A DNA stretch of 64,000 bases from Epiperipatus broadwayi (lineage: Eukaryota > Onychophora > Udeonychophora > Euonychophora > Peripatidae). Below the pieces are notes generated by a model. That model saw nothing but the letters and a program-made list of their open reading frames with translations, made no database searches and was not told where the DNA came from. Both the position numbers and the translations under genes were made by a program. The stretch is taken from NCBI GenBank assembly GCA_028023455.1, contig JAQFVV010000013.1, forward strand, positions 1,984,001 through 2,048,000, given 5' to 3'. Below are positions 39,584 to 51,000 of the stretch, piece after piece (within the stretch, counting starts at the first letter, position 1; each line of letters begins with the position of its first letter).

Positions 39584-39739
39584 TTTGTATTTTAAGAGGT
39601 TAAACACAAAAATAAGAGCTTACCTTGTCTGCTTCACAGCTCCGATTAAAGAAATATTTTGGAAAGGATATATAATTCTGATTTTTTAGGGCTAGACTGT
39701 GCATTTAAAGTAAGCATTTGGCACCATCTATGGGTTGTC

Positions 39740-39752
39740 TGGTTAGAGGAAT
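39740..39752. repeat. Target-site duplication, 5' side of LINE
   Basis: tggttagaggaat, identical to 33638-33650. It marks the 5' end of the minus-strand element at 39739. Confidence 0.85.
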
Positions 39753-42742
39753 ATTGACACATTGATTGTGAAGAAAAAGTATGTTTGTAATGTGGTTCTC
39801 CCTTCACTTCTGGTAAAGGTCTGCTGTCCCTATAATTTCTGAGCTGATGGTTTATTTTTATTCTGATGTTGACCATATATGTGTTGTTATTTTTTTTTAA
39901 TTAGAAATATTATATAAATTTAATGTTATATTTTTTGTTAATAGTTGGGAGTTTATTAATGAACTGAGGCAGTTGAAGATCACAGTCAGAATGATCATGG
40001 GATGCAAAAATAAAGCCTTACTGCACCCTCAAGATATCCAACTTGAATCATCTGCACTGATAAAATTTTATAAAAAATAATACCTTCTTCTGCACTGATA
40101 AAATTTTATAAAAAATAATACCTCCTTTCACAAGATACTGAATATTTGTTTTGTTCGTTTTTAGTATTATTATAGTTCATCAAGTTAAGATTCATATGAG
40201 AGTTTACTATTGACACAAGTTTCATCAGCATCATCTTTTATTGAAGTTATCTGATGCAGATATTAATAATAAGACATTAAGAAAAAATAAACAAAATGAA
40301 AGAAGAAAGCAGACAAAATTTTAAAAAGTTAGTTAATATTTTTAAAAAAAGACTATCTAAAAGATTGTTAAAGAATAAAGATAGAACTTGGTATAGATCA
40401 CAATATGATAATTGTAGCCCATACATTGAAAAGATTATACAAAATTGTGGCATCTTAAATTGGGAAGGAGAGGGGAAATTACTGATGGAATTGAAGATTT
40501 TTTTTTTACTTTACAAATAGGATTCAGTTATGCAAATGAAGAAAAAACTCAATAGTCCTCATGGCTACTTGGAAAGTTGAAATGATTTGTGAATTGAAAA
40601 TTGCAAGAAAATCAAAAAAGATTTTTTAAAGGTATGTGATGTCAATCCTCATTATTAATGAAAAATGAATCAGATTTATGATCAGTTATTGGCAATTATT
40701 TTGTAACTTCCATCTAAGAGTAGCTATATACTCATTTATTATTAGATCATATCCTGAATTAGCTATTGTCCTGTTCCACTCCATTTCAGGCCTGAACCCA
40801 TTAATATCTCAGTATTGATATTATTAAATTCCAAATGAAGGCCCAGATCTTTGGTATTATTGTTTAGTGTTTTGATCTGGCTACAATCATTTTTATGTGT
40901 TAGTGTGTCCTCTTAAATATTTTTAGTTTGAAAACCATGTTTATCGACTATACACTGAATAAATATTTGTTACAATATTAAGTATAAGGTACATAATTAA
41001 AAACCTTAAAATATATAAAGAAGTTACTTGTACAATTTATATGATGTTGTAACAGAAAGAAAAAAAAAAAGAACGACTTTTAGAGGTATTAAACATGATT
41101 TTTCCTAATAAAATGTAAATTTATTATAATCTCCATTCTAATAAATAAATAATATCTTCAAAAATCTTCTGTGATTAAATAAGAAATATCTTCTTTTTTT
41201 TTTAAAAAAAAAAAAATTTAAAAACCTTTCTAATCTGCCGTTTCAAATTTATTCCATTATATAAAACATTTGTGTTGTTTATAAAAATAAGAAAAAGCCA
41301 CGATCAATATTTTTATTTATTTTAATCTAAATTCTCAAGTGAATTGACTGATCTTTCTTGTGATAACTAGAATTTTGTTTATAGAAATGAAGTTTTATCT
41401 TGTATTTTAATAATGCTTTTGGCATTAAAAATCAAATTTTAAATATTGATTTCGAAAAAGAAATCGTAATAGGCATTATACATGGTTGAAGTAAATTCGC
41501 TATATTATAACAATTTCAGCCTTGTCACTAAAATAAGAAGACGCTTACATCATAAAATTCTATATATGATATTAAATCTCCTAGGAGGAAATTTATAAAA
41601 ATAATTATAATCTAAACGTTATCAATATGGAAATAAAAGTAAGATGAGAACAATATTAATTTTCTAAACTATTAATAATGATGTATTATTGTTTATGCAG
41701 CAAAAGTTGAAATCCTTACAAAATCAAAAGCTTCTCTATTGTCTATAAAAATTAATTATAAAGAAAGTTTATATTCATTATATCATTTGTTTACCTGATA
41801 TCCTACATAGCATTGGCCGATTTAAGAGCTAAAGGTTTACGAATCACAATTTGCTTTTGTCACTTTGGATGATGCCTATATACATATCAATAGGAAATAA
41901 TATAAAGGAAATAACTGCTGCAATGCTTTATAGGCACTGCAAAAGTATTTTGAAAACTTTAACTTTTTAATATTTTAGGGCGGTTATCCTTATTTTTTTA
42001 ACAAAATATTGATTTGCAAAAGGTATTGTACTTATCTTTTTTCACAAGTCTATTTGAATTATTTATTTTATCAAAATCCCACTTTATCTATATTTATTAT
42101 TCAACTCCTAATAAAAGTTTATCTTTTACTCAACAAAAAAATATTTTTTCTTGTAGTTTTTTATTTTATAAAAACTATTACTCCCAAGGCCAAGCTAACC
42201 AGCAATTCATAAACTTATATATAAGGCAAATTTACATTGTTAATTTGATAATCATAATCACACAAAAATAAAAAATTCATTATTATTTTTTTGTAGAAAT
42301 AGGAGATAATTTTCTAATCTTTACATATTTTTGTTAATGTTAATTTTAATAAAAGAATAAATAATATTTATACATGAATAAGTAACTGATTTATTTATTC
42401 TAACATCAGAAATATTGAAATAGTGTTGAATGAAATATAAATGAACCAGGAAGCTACTAACATAAAAATGGCCAAAAAAAAAAAAAAACCTCATAAATTA
42501 ACACAGTATGATAATCCATATTGTTTGGAAATTGTCATCTCACCTTGCTTTCAAATAATGGACTAGTCCAGATTCCTTTCTTATCGCAATCGGATTGATC
42601 CTTCATTGCCACTAACCAATGCATATATAAAGAGATAACACATAACCAATGGCAAGAATAAACCAATACAATGATGCTCACTGAATCCAAATGTTTCCGT
42701 TAAGATTGGGGATTTGGCAATAATAACCTTTTTGAAGGTAAC
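39753..42742. other. Gene-free AT-rich stretch with traces of coding remnants
   Basis: At 39957-40080 (plus) one frame reads Leu-Arg-Gln-Leu-Lys-Ile-Thr-Val-Arg-Met-Ile-Met-Gly-Cys, which recalls the segment after the reverse transcriptase in jockey-type LINEs (an uncertain match). A lysine-rich 74-codon frame at 40296-40520 matches nothing I know. A 38-bp direct repeat lies at 40051-40126. The rest shows only homopolymer runs. Confidence 0.35.
40051..40126. repeat. 38-bp tandem duplication
   Basis: Two copies of a unit starting tctgcactgataaaatttta, differing at one or two bases at the 3' edge. Confidence 0.8.
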
Positions 42743-42841
42743 GTCAGAGAACAACTGTTAGATTTGAATAACAGTAGCCTGGTTCTTCATGTATAGTTGT
42801 AGGACTTCTGCTAATCTAAACAGCAGTGATTGTTCTCTGAC
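42743..42841. other. 99-nt hairpin with about 22-bp stem
   Basis: The left arm begins gtcagagaacaa and the right arm ends ttgttctctgac, giving a 12-bp perfect terminal stem. After a 6-nt bulge the pairing resumes with ctgttagatt against aatctaaacag. The loop is about 30 nt. The surrounding 300 bp is noticeably less AT-rich than the neighbourhood. It could be a small structured RNA, an miRNA-like precursor or a foldback element. Short frames run across it on both strands, but neither looks like a gene. Confidence 0.4.
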
Positions 42842-44144
42842 TATAGCAGTTAAGATAATGGTTATGCAGCAAAGCAAATCTACATTCAGAACCAAAGCCA
42901 ACTTGAGGCAAGCTGTCATAGTACAGCTGGAAGAGTCACCATACCTACTCATTAGGCAGGTTGTCAAATAGAGCTGGGAGTGGATAGAAAAGTTATAAGG
43001 GCATGTATAATCCTTTCTTCAACAAACTACACTCCACCAACAGTAGCAGGCAGAGTGTAGCTATCTATAAATAACAATTGTAAATTGAGTATATGTTTGT
43101 ATCTATATATTATATTAATAAATATATTATCAAATGTATGTACAATTGTTTGGTGCAGTTGGCAAAATAAAATAAAAAAAATTTTCCTCATGGCTGGGAA
43201 AAAAATTTTAAACAATAAAATCTTGCTCCTGCAGGTCATTAGATTTTGTCATTATTCAGAAAAAATTGACCATAAATGTTATTGGCATGTCAATAAAACT
43301 TGATAAAACAAATGAGAGTGGTTGCTTCTAGTAATACAGTCAGAAACTGCCCTCAAAGAATTGTTAAATTTTTGTCTTTATTGGAAATTGACAGTTACAT
43401 AAATAGTAGCCTCATCAAATAAACATTAAAAGATCATTCTGAGCAATGACTCACCTAAACTAAAGAAATTTTTTCTGTCATACAATATAAAGAGGAGAAA
43501 AATAATGTAATGGCTAATGTTGGCTCAGTTGAAGCATTCGATCCGGCCTACCTAGAGAATCGGCCAAGCTATTAGAGATTGAATAATTTTTTATTTATAG
43601 GCTAATTAAATCAAAGGGCCTGAGTTGAAATTAATCATGCTTTTGTCAATAATTGGACCCAACTTATGAAATCCTTAAATCACAAACAATGACAATAAAA
43701 ACTGACCTTTAAATGATCTTTTCTCAGCATGAATCTATATACACTTTGGAAAATAATCTTTAGTATGATAAAAAACAAATTCAGAGTTTTGAATTGCCTA
43801 ACTATAATCATTATTATGAGTTTAAATTATAAGATTCTAAAGTTTTAATATCCGTGTTCAGACCAATCTTTAAGTATCAAATCCTCAAGCAACTTAATTA
43901 GCAAAATGCTCTTTTTTTACCTCAAATCTTTCTACTACCCTGAATAACAAATTGGAACAGTTCTAAGTTGACATGATATTTGAGCTATCTTGTTTAATGA
44001 TAACTAATTTAATTTTTAAAATCAAATATCTTTTTATTTATGTAAAATATAGTTTACTGATCTGTAAAATTTGTATCAGTTTGAATGAAAAGTTATTAAA
44101 AAGTTTTTTAAAACATAAGAAAGTTACACTTAAAAAAAGTAATG
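42842..44144. other. Gene-free stretch
   Basis: No recognisable gene. Sequence up to about 43030 shares the higher GC of the hairpin and may belong to the same unit. The rest is ordinary AT-rich DNA. Confidence 0.4.
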
Positions 44145-44152
44145 GTATAAAG
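44145..44152. repeat. 8-bp target duplication, left of hAT element
   Basis: gtataaag, identical to 46428-46435. Eight-base duplications are diagnostic of the hAT superfamily. Confidence 0.85.
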
Positions 44153-46427
44153 AAGGGATGGGCAAATAGTGGCCCAGTAAGAGCTTTCTATGGTCCGCCA
44201 AGACAGTCAGAAAAATCCACCTTGAACCGAGATTTTCTTTCCATGCACGACTGAAGATTTGTCTCATATTTTTCACTAGGACAGCCATGTCAATACACAT
44301 GCGCAGTGTAGATATGATGCACAGTGCTTTTCCAGTTGATCTGTTTAATTTTAATTTTGTCTTTGCAACAGTAAATATATAAATTTCCAACTTTAGTGAA
44401 ATCATGAACCCTCCGAAAAAACATAAAAACGGTGATGAATGTCGTATGTTTAATGAAGAATGGACAAACAAATATTTCTTTGGTAATACAGGGAATAAAG
44501 CAGTGTATTTATTGTGTCATGAAATGAAACCGTATTTAAGGAGTACAATCTGAAACAATGCCACGAATAAAACATAGTGAATTTGGCTGCAAACTTTCCG
44601 AGGAAGAACACAAAATAAAAGCTACAGAGTGTGTGAAAAGGCTGAAGCAGCAAGAACATTATTTGCAAAGCAGTCAACACTTCAAAATAGCACTACAGAA
44701 GCAAGTTTCATGGTATCTACAACCTTTCTAAACGCAACAAACCTTTTTCAGATGGTGAGTTTATTAATCAGTTTATAGTGGAGTGTGCAAGTGCATTGTG
44801 TCTTGATATGAGAAGCAAATTTGAAAGCATTTCATTGTCAAGAAGGACTATAGTGTGGCACTTTAACTCAATTAGTGATGAACTCACAGAACAGCTAAGA
44901 CTGCAAACAAAAATTTTGCTTGGTTTTCTTTGGCACTCGATGAGAGTACAGATAACAAAGACACTGCACAATTACTCATCTTTATCCATGGAATTAATGA
45001 AAATTTCATCATCATAGAGGAATTACTTGGTCTAGAATCAATGAAAGATAGAATCATTGGTCAGGAATTGTTTGAGTGTGCTGTGAATTGGATGGAGAAA
45101 GGTGGCTTGTCCTGGAACAAAATGACAAGCATTACAACAGATGAGGCCAGAACTTTCAGTGGAAAAAATGTAGATATGGTTAAACTTTTAAAAACCAAGT
45201 TATAAACACAAGACACAGACAAAGATATCTTGTCTTTTCATTGCATTTTGCATCAGGAGAGTCTTTGTAAAGCTGCATTGGACATAAAGCATGTGGTAGA
45301 TCCTATGTGAACACAATCAGAGCAAGGGCACTTCACTATTGACAGTTCAGATCTTTTCTTGAGGATATGGAGGCAGAGTATGAAGATGTAATTTACTGCA
45401 ACAGTATGAGTTGGTTGAGCCTGGGAAAAGTGCTAAAAAGAGTCCGGGCATTGCAGAATGAAATCCTCTTATTTCTGGACACGAAGGATATATCTCATGA
45501 TTTCGTTACAAAAATAGGATGTGAGGAGTGGAGATATGAGATGATGTTTGCAGCTGATCTATTTAAGAAATTGAATGAATTGAATGTGACATTGCAGGGA
45601 AAGGTGTTGTTTATACATGAAATTTGGAAGCATGTAAAATCATTCAAAGCAAAACTAAGTCTATTTGCAAGCCAATCACATGAAGGCAATTTTTGTCATT
45701 TCCTTTTATTAGGAAAATAGAAAGTGCCTGCAAGTGTTTCTACTAAGATTAGGTAACATTTGCAGAATTTGGAGAATGAGGTTACAAGAAGATTTCAGGA
45801 CTATAAGAAAATTGAGCCTAAATTCAATTTGTTCTTTTATCCCATCGCTGCTGATATTGACTCAGCAACTGAGGAGCTGCAGCTTGAACTTATTGACATG
45901 CAGTTAGATCACACTGTGAAAGAAATGTTTAATGCTGTGACATTAGTTGACTTTTACAAATCTTTGTCTGCTGAAAAATTTCCATGTATGAAGAAATTTG
46001 CTGGGAAAATGTTCTCTATATTTGGGTCTACATATATTTGTGAGCAAAGTTTTTCTTGCTTGAAGATCAACAAGAGTAAATATGGATGCTCTTTGACAGA
46101 CATTATCTTGGAATCTGTGATTAAAATCTCAACAAGCAATCTCACTCCTGATTTTAAAAAAATTGTAAAAAGAGTGTGATAGGGTACATTTGTTTCATTA
46201 AACTGATTCTAAAATTAAATGTGCTTGCAGCTATAGATGATAGGAAATTAGCACAAAGAAAACTGCCACTATTTTATTTAATTTATATTGATTTTTATGG
46301 TACAATTTATACCTTTGCTGAATATACAAAGTTAATTAATGAATGCAATCATTTTAAAAAGTGTGACCTTTTGCTAACCTCCACTTCCATAAAGCGGCAC
46401 CTGAGCCAAAACAAATGCCCACCCCTG
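44153..46427 (+). mobile_element. hAT DNA transposon, complete ends, inactivated transposase
   Basis: A 2,275-bp element with 12-bp terminal inverted repeats: AAGGGATGGGCA at the left and, complemented, CAGGGGTGGGCA at the right (two mismatches). It is flanked by a perfect 8-bp duplication, gtataaag. The interior holds one transposase gene on the plus strand. Perfect target duplication with damaged coding suggests moderate age. The ends are intact enough that it could once have been mobilised in trans. Confidence 0.92.
44404..46179 (+). pseudogene. hAT transposase, GTF2IRD2-like, frameshifted
   Basis: Starts Met-Asn-Pro-Pro-Lys-Lys-His-Lys, as in GTF2IRD2-type hAT transposases, followed by a degraded BED-like zinc-finger region (about 44440-44600). 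The catalytic core is recognisable. Ser-Leu-Ala-Leu-Asp-Glu-Ser-Thr-Asp carries the first aspartate (44939-44941). Ile-Thr-Thr-Asp-Glu-Ala (45131-45148) carries the second, with Glu where Gly is usual. Trp-Leu-Ser-Leu-Gly-Lys-Val-Leu-Lys-Arg-Val lies near 45410. The C-terminal dimerisation domain has Phe-Gly-Ser-Thr-Tyr-Ile-Cys-Glu-Gln-Ser-Phe-Ser, including the third acidic residue (46042-46044). The last 140 codons are an intact frame, but upstream there are several frameshifts and stops (near 44550, 44700, 44930, 45205 and 45720). Intact versions cut and paste their own element. Confidence 0.88.
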
Positions 46428-46435
46428 GTATAAAG
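46428..46435. repeat. 8-bp target duplication, right of hAT element
   Basis: gtataaag, a perfect copy of 44145-44152. Confidence 0.85.
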
Positions 46436-47379
46436 GCTTTATGATGTAGATATGAATATTGAAATAAATTAGATAAGTAGCAAACTACAACAATTGATGA
46501 TGTTTCAGTATTATAATTTGGTGATAGTATGATGTAATTCTTTCACCTGCCTTCAGGAAGAAGAATAAATCTTATCATACAGATATAACAACTAATGAGC
46601 AATATTTCCATGACTTTTTTAGTCTATTATGCTATATAGCTAACACCCCTTTTATCTTTACAGTTGACAATGAACAATCAAGTTTTCAAACTTTAACAAT
46701 CATTTGTTGGCCCTCATTCAGACAAGAGAACTAAGAGTTCTACCTCTTCAATTTGCCAGTCTATGATTTAAATAATTTTGCCACTTATATGCTTAGCTTT
46801 ATAGTATAATAATCATAAAGGCTATTGAATAGAAATATTTTTTTATCTTTTTAAAAAATGAAATCAAAATAGCCAAAAACAAGTTGTGGGAGATTGCAAG
46901 CAGACCCATCTGAAGATAGATGTCACTACTATGAAGATTTTATATGAAAATTGTTTAAATAAAAGAAAATTAGCTATGTTCAATAAATTATTGGGAGAAA
47001 ATGGGATTAAATAATACATTATTGAAAGATATTAATAAAATTTAATCCAAAAGAAATTTTAAAAAAATTGGAAATATATTTTAAAGAAATTGTATTATAT
47101 GATGGATGAGTAAAGATAATTTAACTAAAGAGAAAAAGTGCATATGGTTTTTAATAATTATGTAATAAATATCAGGGGGAAAGGTAAGGAAAAATGAGAT
47201 AGCAATTATAGAAACATTTCTATAAGATAAATATTAAATTTTCATGGAATGGATTGGAGTATTAAAAAGAATTGAAAAATAGAAAAGCTAGAGATTTAGT
47301 TTGATGACTGACAGAGATATTACTGAATCTGGAAATTATGATTAAAATAGTTTTATTGGAATGTTTTTCTGTAGAGAAT
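46436..47379. other. Gene-free AT-rich stretch
   Basis: No gene seen. Purine-rich, lysine-rich frames after about 46.9 kb may be the eroded front of the retroelement remnant that follows. Confidence 0.4.
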
Positions 47380-48200
47380 AAAAGTTTTAGAATGGGTTAT
47401 TATTTAAAGATATGAGTAAGGATCATAGATGGCTAATTAATCATAAGACCAGTTATAATAGCTTCAGTGGTATAATTAAAATATTTGCTTACATTGTGGT
47501 TGAAAAAATAATCAAATGTGTGAAAGAAAAACAAAGAAAGATATGAAGACAGGTTTTGGACTTGTTCATTATACAAGTAAACATTTATTTATAATTACAC
47601 AACGTTTAAATTTCATAGATACAAGAAAGCTTATTGATAGAATGAATAGTTGCACATCCTGGCTAGATGAATTAATATGGAAATGGATAGGTCATTGATA
47701 AATGTGATTAGCAAATTATATGAAAAGATATATTATTATTATCATTTTAGGAAATATAAAGTTAGAGTTAAAAATAGTTGATACAAGATTGATTTACACT
47801 TCATATATTGGTTTTTATTATATTTGAAAGAAATGACATTAACAGATGCTGAAATACTTTTAATGAATGATGGGATATTATATTTTTTACTTAATCTTTT
47901 ATTTGCTGATGATTTATTTTTTATGCAGAAGACATGGAAATACTTTTGAAGACTTGTATAAAGATAGGTAATGATATTGGATTAAATTTAATAAAGACAA
48001 GTTAATAATAGATGTCAGAGAAATAGATTGTTTTTATTTATTTTTAAAACAAGAAATATATTTTTTGATGTGGATATAGGGATAGGAATGCACAAATCAA
48101 GTTGAAAATATTTGATAAATTGCAATTTATGGATAGGAAAATAGTCAGTCTATTTTAAGGATTCTTACAATTACTAAATACCTTGATAAGATAAAGAAAG
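47380..48200 (+). pseudogene. Heavily decayed reverse-transcriptase remnant
   Basis: Leu-Leu-Phe-Ala-Asp-Asp-Leu-Phe-Phe at about 47896-47922 matches the Phe/Tyr-Ala-Asp-Asp catalytic box of non-LTR reverse transcriptases. It is followed in shifting frames by lysine/isoleucine-rich sequence like the region after that box. Upstream, a frame at 47516-47698 includes Phe-Gly-Leu-Val and Ile-Asp-Arg-Met-Asn, partly reminiscent of the same domain. No full domain can be joined and no element ends are visible. It differs from the other two LINEs in the window. The match is short and could be coincidence. Confidence 0.35.
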
Positions 48201-49560
48201 AAACTAAATTATATTTCTAATGGTAATTTAATATGCAAACAGAATAATATGCAATAAATAAAGTGTATAGCACAAGTCATATATTATTATCTAACCCTAT
48301 TAGCTTGAAAATATATATCTACAACAATTTTCATTTGCTTCCAGTAGCACTTATGTTCATCCTACTCTAGAGCTATCTATTGTATGATTGGGTAATCAAT
48401 GGATGCCAGATAGTACAATGCTATAAAATCTCACATCTCTAGACTGGTTTTTGGTTTTTGCTTCATTAGTGACTGCAAAATGTATGAGTCCATTTGAATC
48501 CTAATATTCAATGACAAAGGCAAAAGCCAGAAACTTAGCAAGAGATGATGATTTTTTCATTTAGTGTCCATTGATTATTCAAGTTTACAAAAGATAACTG
48601 TAGAATAGGATGAAAATAATTGCTCTTGGAAATTTCAAAAATATACATAAAATAACACCTAGTTTTAGTTTTGAAAATTTAAACCAATTAGTCTCATTGG
48701 TTAATACAGATTGCTACAAAAATAATATTTATATAATAGTGTTCTAGTTCTAGATATCTTCTAACTCTTTGTCTTGTCTTTTGAATTATTTGTCTTTCTC
48801 CTTTTTATACTTTTTTTTTTTAATTTTTGTTTTTCTGGAGCATTGAATCTTTTAATATTTAGAAATGCTATATTAATTAATTAATTCTATATCTTTTATT
48901 CAATTCTTTTATAATCTTCAATTTTTTCAATTGTTTTAGTTGTACATTTTCTTCTAGATTTATATTTTGATAACACTATTAAATTCTTTTTTTATAGAAG
49001 AGAGAATGTCAATGGTATTACAATGTTTATTCTATTTTTTAATTTAATATACAACAATAATAAAATATTTAAATAATTTTAAATCAGACTTAAGGAAACG
49101 ACAAGCAAAAAGAGTAATGAGAAAGATTGGATTGTAAATATGCTAAAGTTTGCATGGAAAACTTTTTTAAGCAATGGATCTCAAAAGATATTGCTGATCA
49201 TGCATTAAACTACAAAATTTTAAAGCATGAGAAATATTGCCCTTTTTTTATTTGTATTTTTTAAACCAATGTCTATAGCATATATAATTTTATTTTAATT
49301 AGGCGTGGTTTCAATATTTCCACAAATACTGTTTAAACTTTTAGCATAAAAATAAACATAACTTTTATTTGTCATAAATATGTAGATATAAATAAATTGG
49401 TTTTAATTTATAGTATATACACAAAAAGCATTTTAAATTATTGTTAACATTATGGGTGCCATAAATGAACGTCATAAAAAGTTGTAGGTTGGCAATGTCT
49501 ATGATAAAGAATTGGATAAAGTTAATTTAAAGTGTTATGAAGATTGTTACAGTAGTAAAG
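48201..49560. other. Gene-free AT-rich stretch
   Basis: T-rich and A-rich runs only, with no recognisable coding or RNA. Confidence 0.45.
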
Positions 49561-50290
49561 TTTGGGGTGGGAAAATAGTTTCTTTATAGATTTTAATGGT
49601 ATGGAGAGCACAATTGATATAAAAATAAAGTTTTTGAATATGCAGGATATAAAAATGAGCATTATTATTCAGAAAAAGTTATTTTATGATAATAAGGAAA
49701 GTAATCTATTTTTTTTTAACTGGAATAGGTATACTAACTACAAGAGAATAGGTTATAAATACAATAATTTGGTGAATTTGTTTTATAAATTATGTAATGG
49801 AAAATATTAAGTATTTATTATTAAAGGGTAGAAAAGACACAAATAATGAATTTACGGAAATATATAACTATAGGTTAAGTGAATATACACAAAGTGTATT
49901 TTTGTTTTTTATGTTGGAATTGTATAATAATAATGACTTAAAAATTAAAATTATTAAATGGACAAAAATAATACTATGAAATTAAATAAAATATAATATT
50001 AAAAAATTTGAACTTTTAAAGACTAAGAAGGTTAAACAATGGTGCATGAAGAAATATGATGGATAAAATATTTCTTTGGGCTTATTGGATCAGATTTTTG
50101 ATTTTGAGAAAGCAGAAGTCATGTATCATTTGCAACATTATCTAAAATATTAAAAGATGTATGATAATACTTGGTGTAGCTTCCTCAAAGGAGGCAAAAG
50201 TGTGATAGGAAATTATACAATAAGAGAAGAAAAGTAGATGTTCAGTGATTTATATAATTTCAGAAGAGGGAAGGGTGTTTAACTTGACTA
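49561..50290 (+). pseudogene. Coding-like remnant of unknown family
   Basis: Overlapping plus-strand frames (49562-49810 and 49797-49979, then broken frames to about 50290) have a protein-like, lysine/tyrosine-rich composition. They include Arg-Leu-Ser-Glu-Tyr-Thr-Gln-Ser-Val and Asn-Thr-Trp-Cys-Ser-Phe-Leu-Lys-Gly-Gly-Lys. They may be the C-terminal part of the retroelement whose catalytic box lies at 47.9 kb. I recognise no domain. Confidence 0.25.
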
Positions 50291-50758
50291 TTCTCCGTAA
50301 GAACCATTTACATCACATTAAAATTTTTGGAATATAATAATTAATAAAATCCACACTATTTTTTTATTTGTAAAATAATAGTAATCTTAATATTTTTCAA
50401 AACTCACTTATTCATATGTTTACTCAAGATGAATTACTTCAGTAAAGTAAAAAGGCCACTGCAGGATAAAATTTCCACAACTATTATGAAATGCTCTCTG
50501 GTTTTCTTTCTTAATTTTGTCTTTCACATAAATATATCTAGATACTTACTTATTCTCCATTCATTTTTGAATAGAAATCAATTTATTTCTAAAATCTTTC
50601 ATTTACATCTGTATTCAAATCTGAATTTAGGTCATGAATTATCAGGTTAACAATTAGCCACAAAAGACATGTAGATGACAAATGTTTTTAAATCTCAAAA
50701 AATTTTCAGAAGTCAAAATTTCTATTATTCTAAAAGAAAGTATTTTTAGCAAAATCAT
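50291..50758. other. Gene-free AT-rich stretch
   Basis: A 73-codon hydrophobic plus-strand frame (50429-50650) has no recognisable features. Nothing else is visible. Confidence 0.4.
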
Positions 50759-51000
50759 CTAATATAGTATAATAATTATATTTATAAAGCACATACTCAT
50801 TACATAAAGTAATATTTATTAAGGCTATAACCTTATGACTATGCGCCTGAAAAAGCGACAGCAAGGACCTCTGCAAATCTCCATGCTCTTGTCTTTTAAA
50901 TAAATCTTGTATTAAAGATTTGTGGAGGTCCCTGCCGTCGTTTTTCAGATGCATAGTCTTAAGGTTATAGCCTTAATAAATATTACTAATATAGTATAAT
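50759..51000. repeat. Long palindrome with 70-bp arms, flanked by 15-bp direct repeats
   Basis: Arms 50811-50880 and 50915-50984 are inverted copies, about 89% identical by eye, around a 34-bp centre. They contain aaggctataacctta and gacctc near their two ends. The direct repeat ctaatatagtataat occurs at 50759-50773 and 50986-51000, giving an inserted unit of about 212 bp. A single related arm sits at 5.25-5.37 kb. This fits a foldback or miniature element, or a head-to-head insertion of a short repeat. The long direct repeat suggests retroposition rather than a cut-and-paste hAT-type insertion. Confidence 0.7.

Larger units (their letters stand above)
33651..39739 (-). mobile_element. L1/Tx1-like non-LTR retrotransposon, apparently full length, inactivated
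   Basis: About 6.1 kb on the minus strand, bounded by a perfect 13-bp target duplication, with a short poly(A) tail (plus-strand T run at 33651-33660). Order on the minus strand: leader, ORF1-like region with a cysteine/histidine knuckle, ORF2 with AP-type endonuclease, reverse transcriptase and a C-terminal zinc-binding segment. This is the standard two-ORF LINE layout. Both ORFs are broken by stops and frameshifts, and one reverse-transcriptase motif is altered. The intact target duplication shows that the copy is not 5' truncated and has not been rearranged at its ends. Assignment to L1/Tx1 rests on ORF2 C-terminal features and needs a tree. Confidence 0.88.

Noticed and set aside
40296-40520. 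A lysine-rich 74-codon frame as a gene
   Set aside because: No homologous motif, no supporting context and composition typical of AT-rich non-coding DNA.
42789-42971. Short frames on both strands across the 42.74-42.84 kb hairpin
   Set aside because: The hairpin structure and overlapping opposite frames argue for a non-coding or repeat unit, and no conserved domain is visible.
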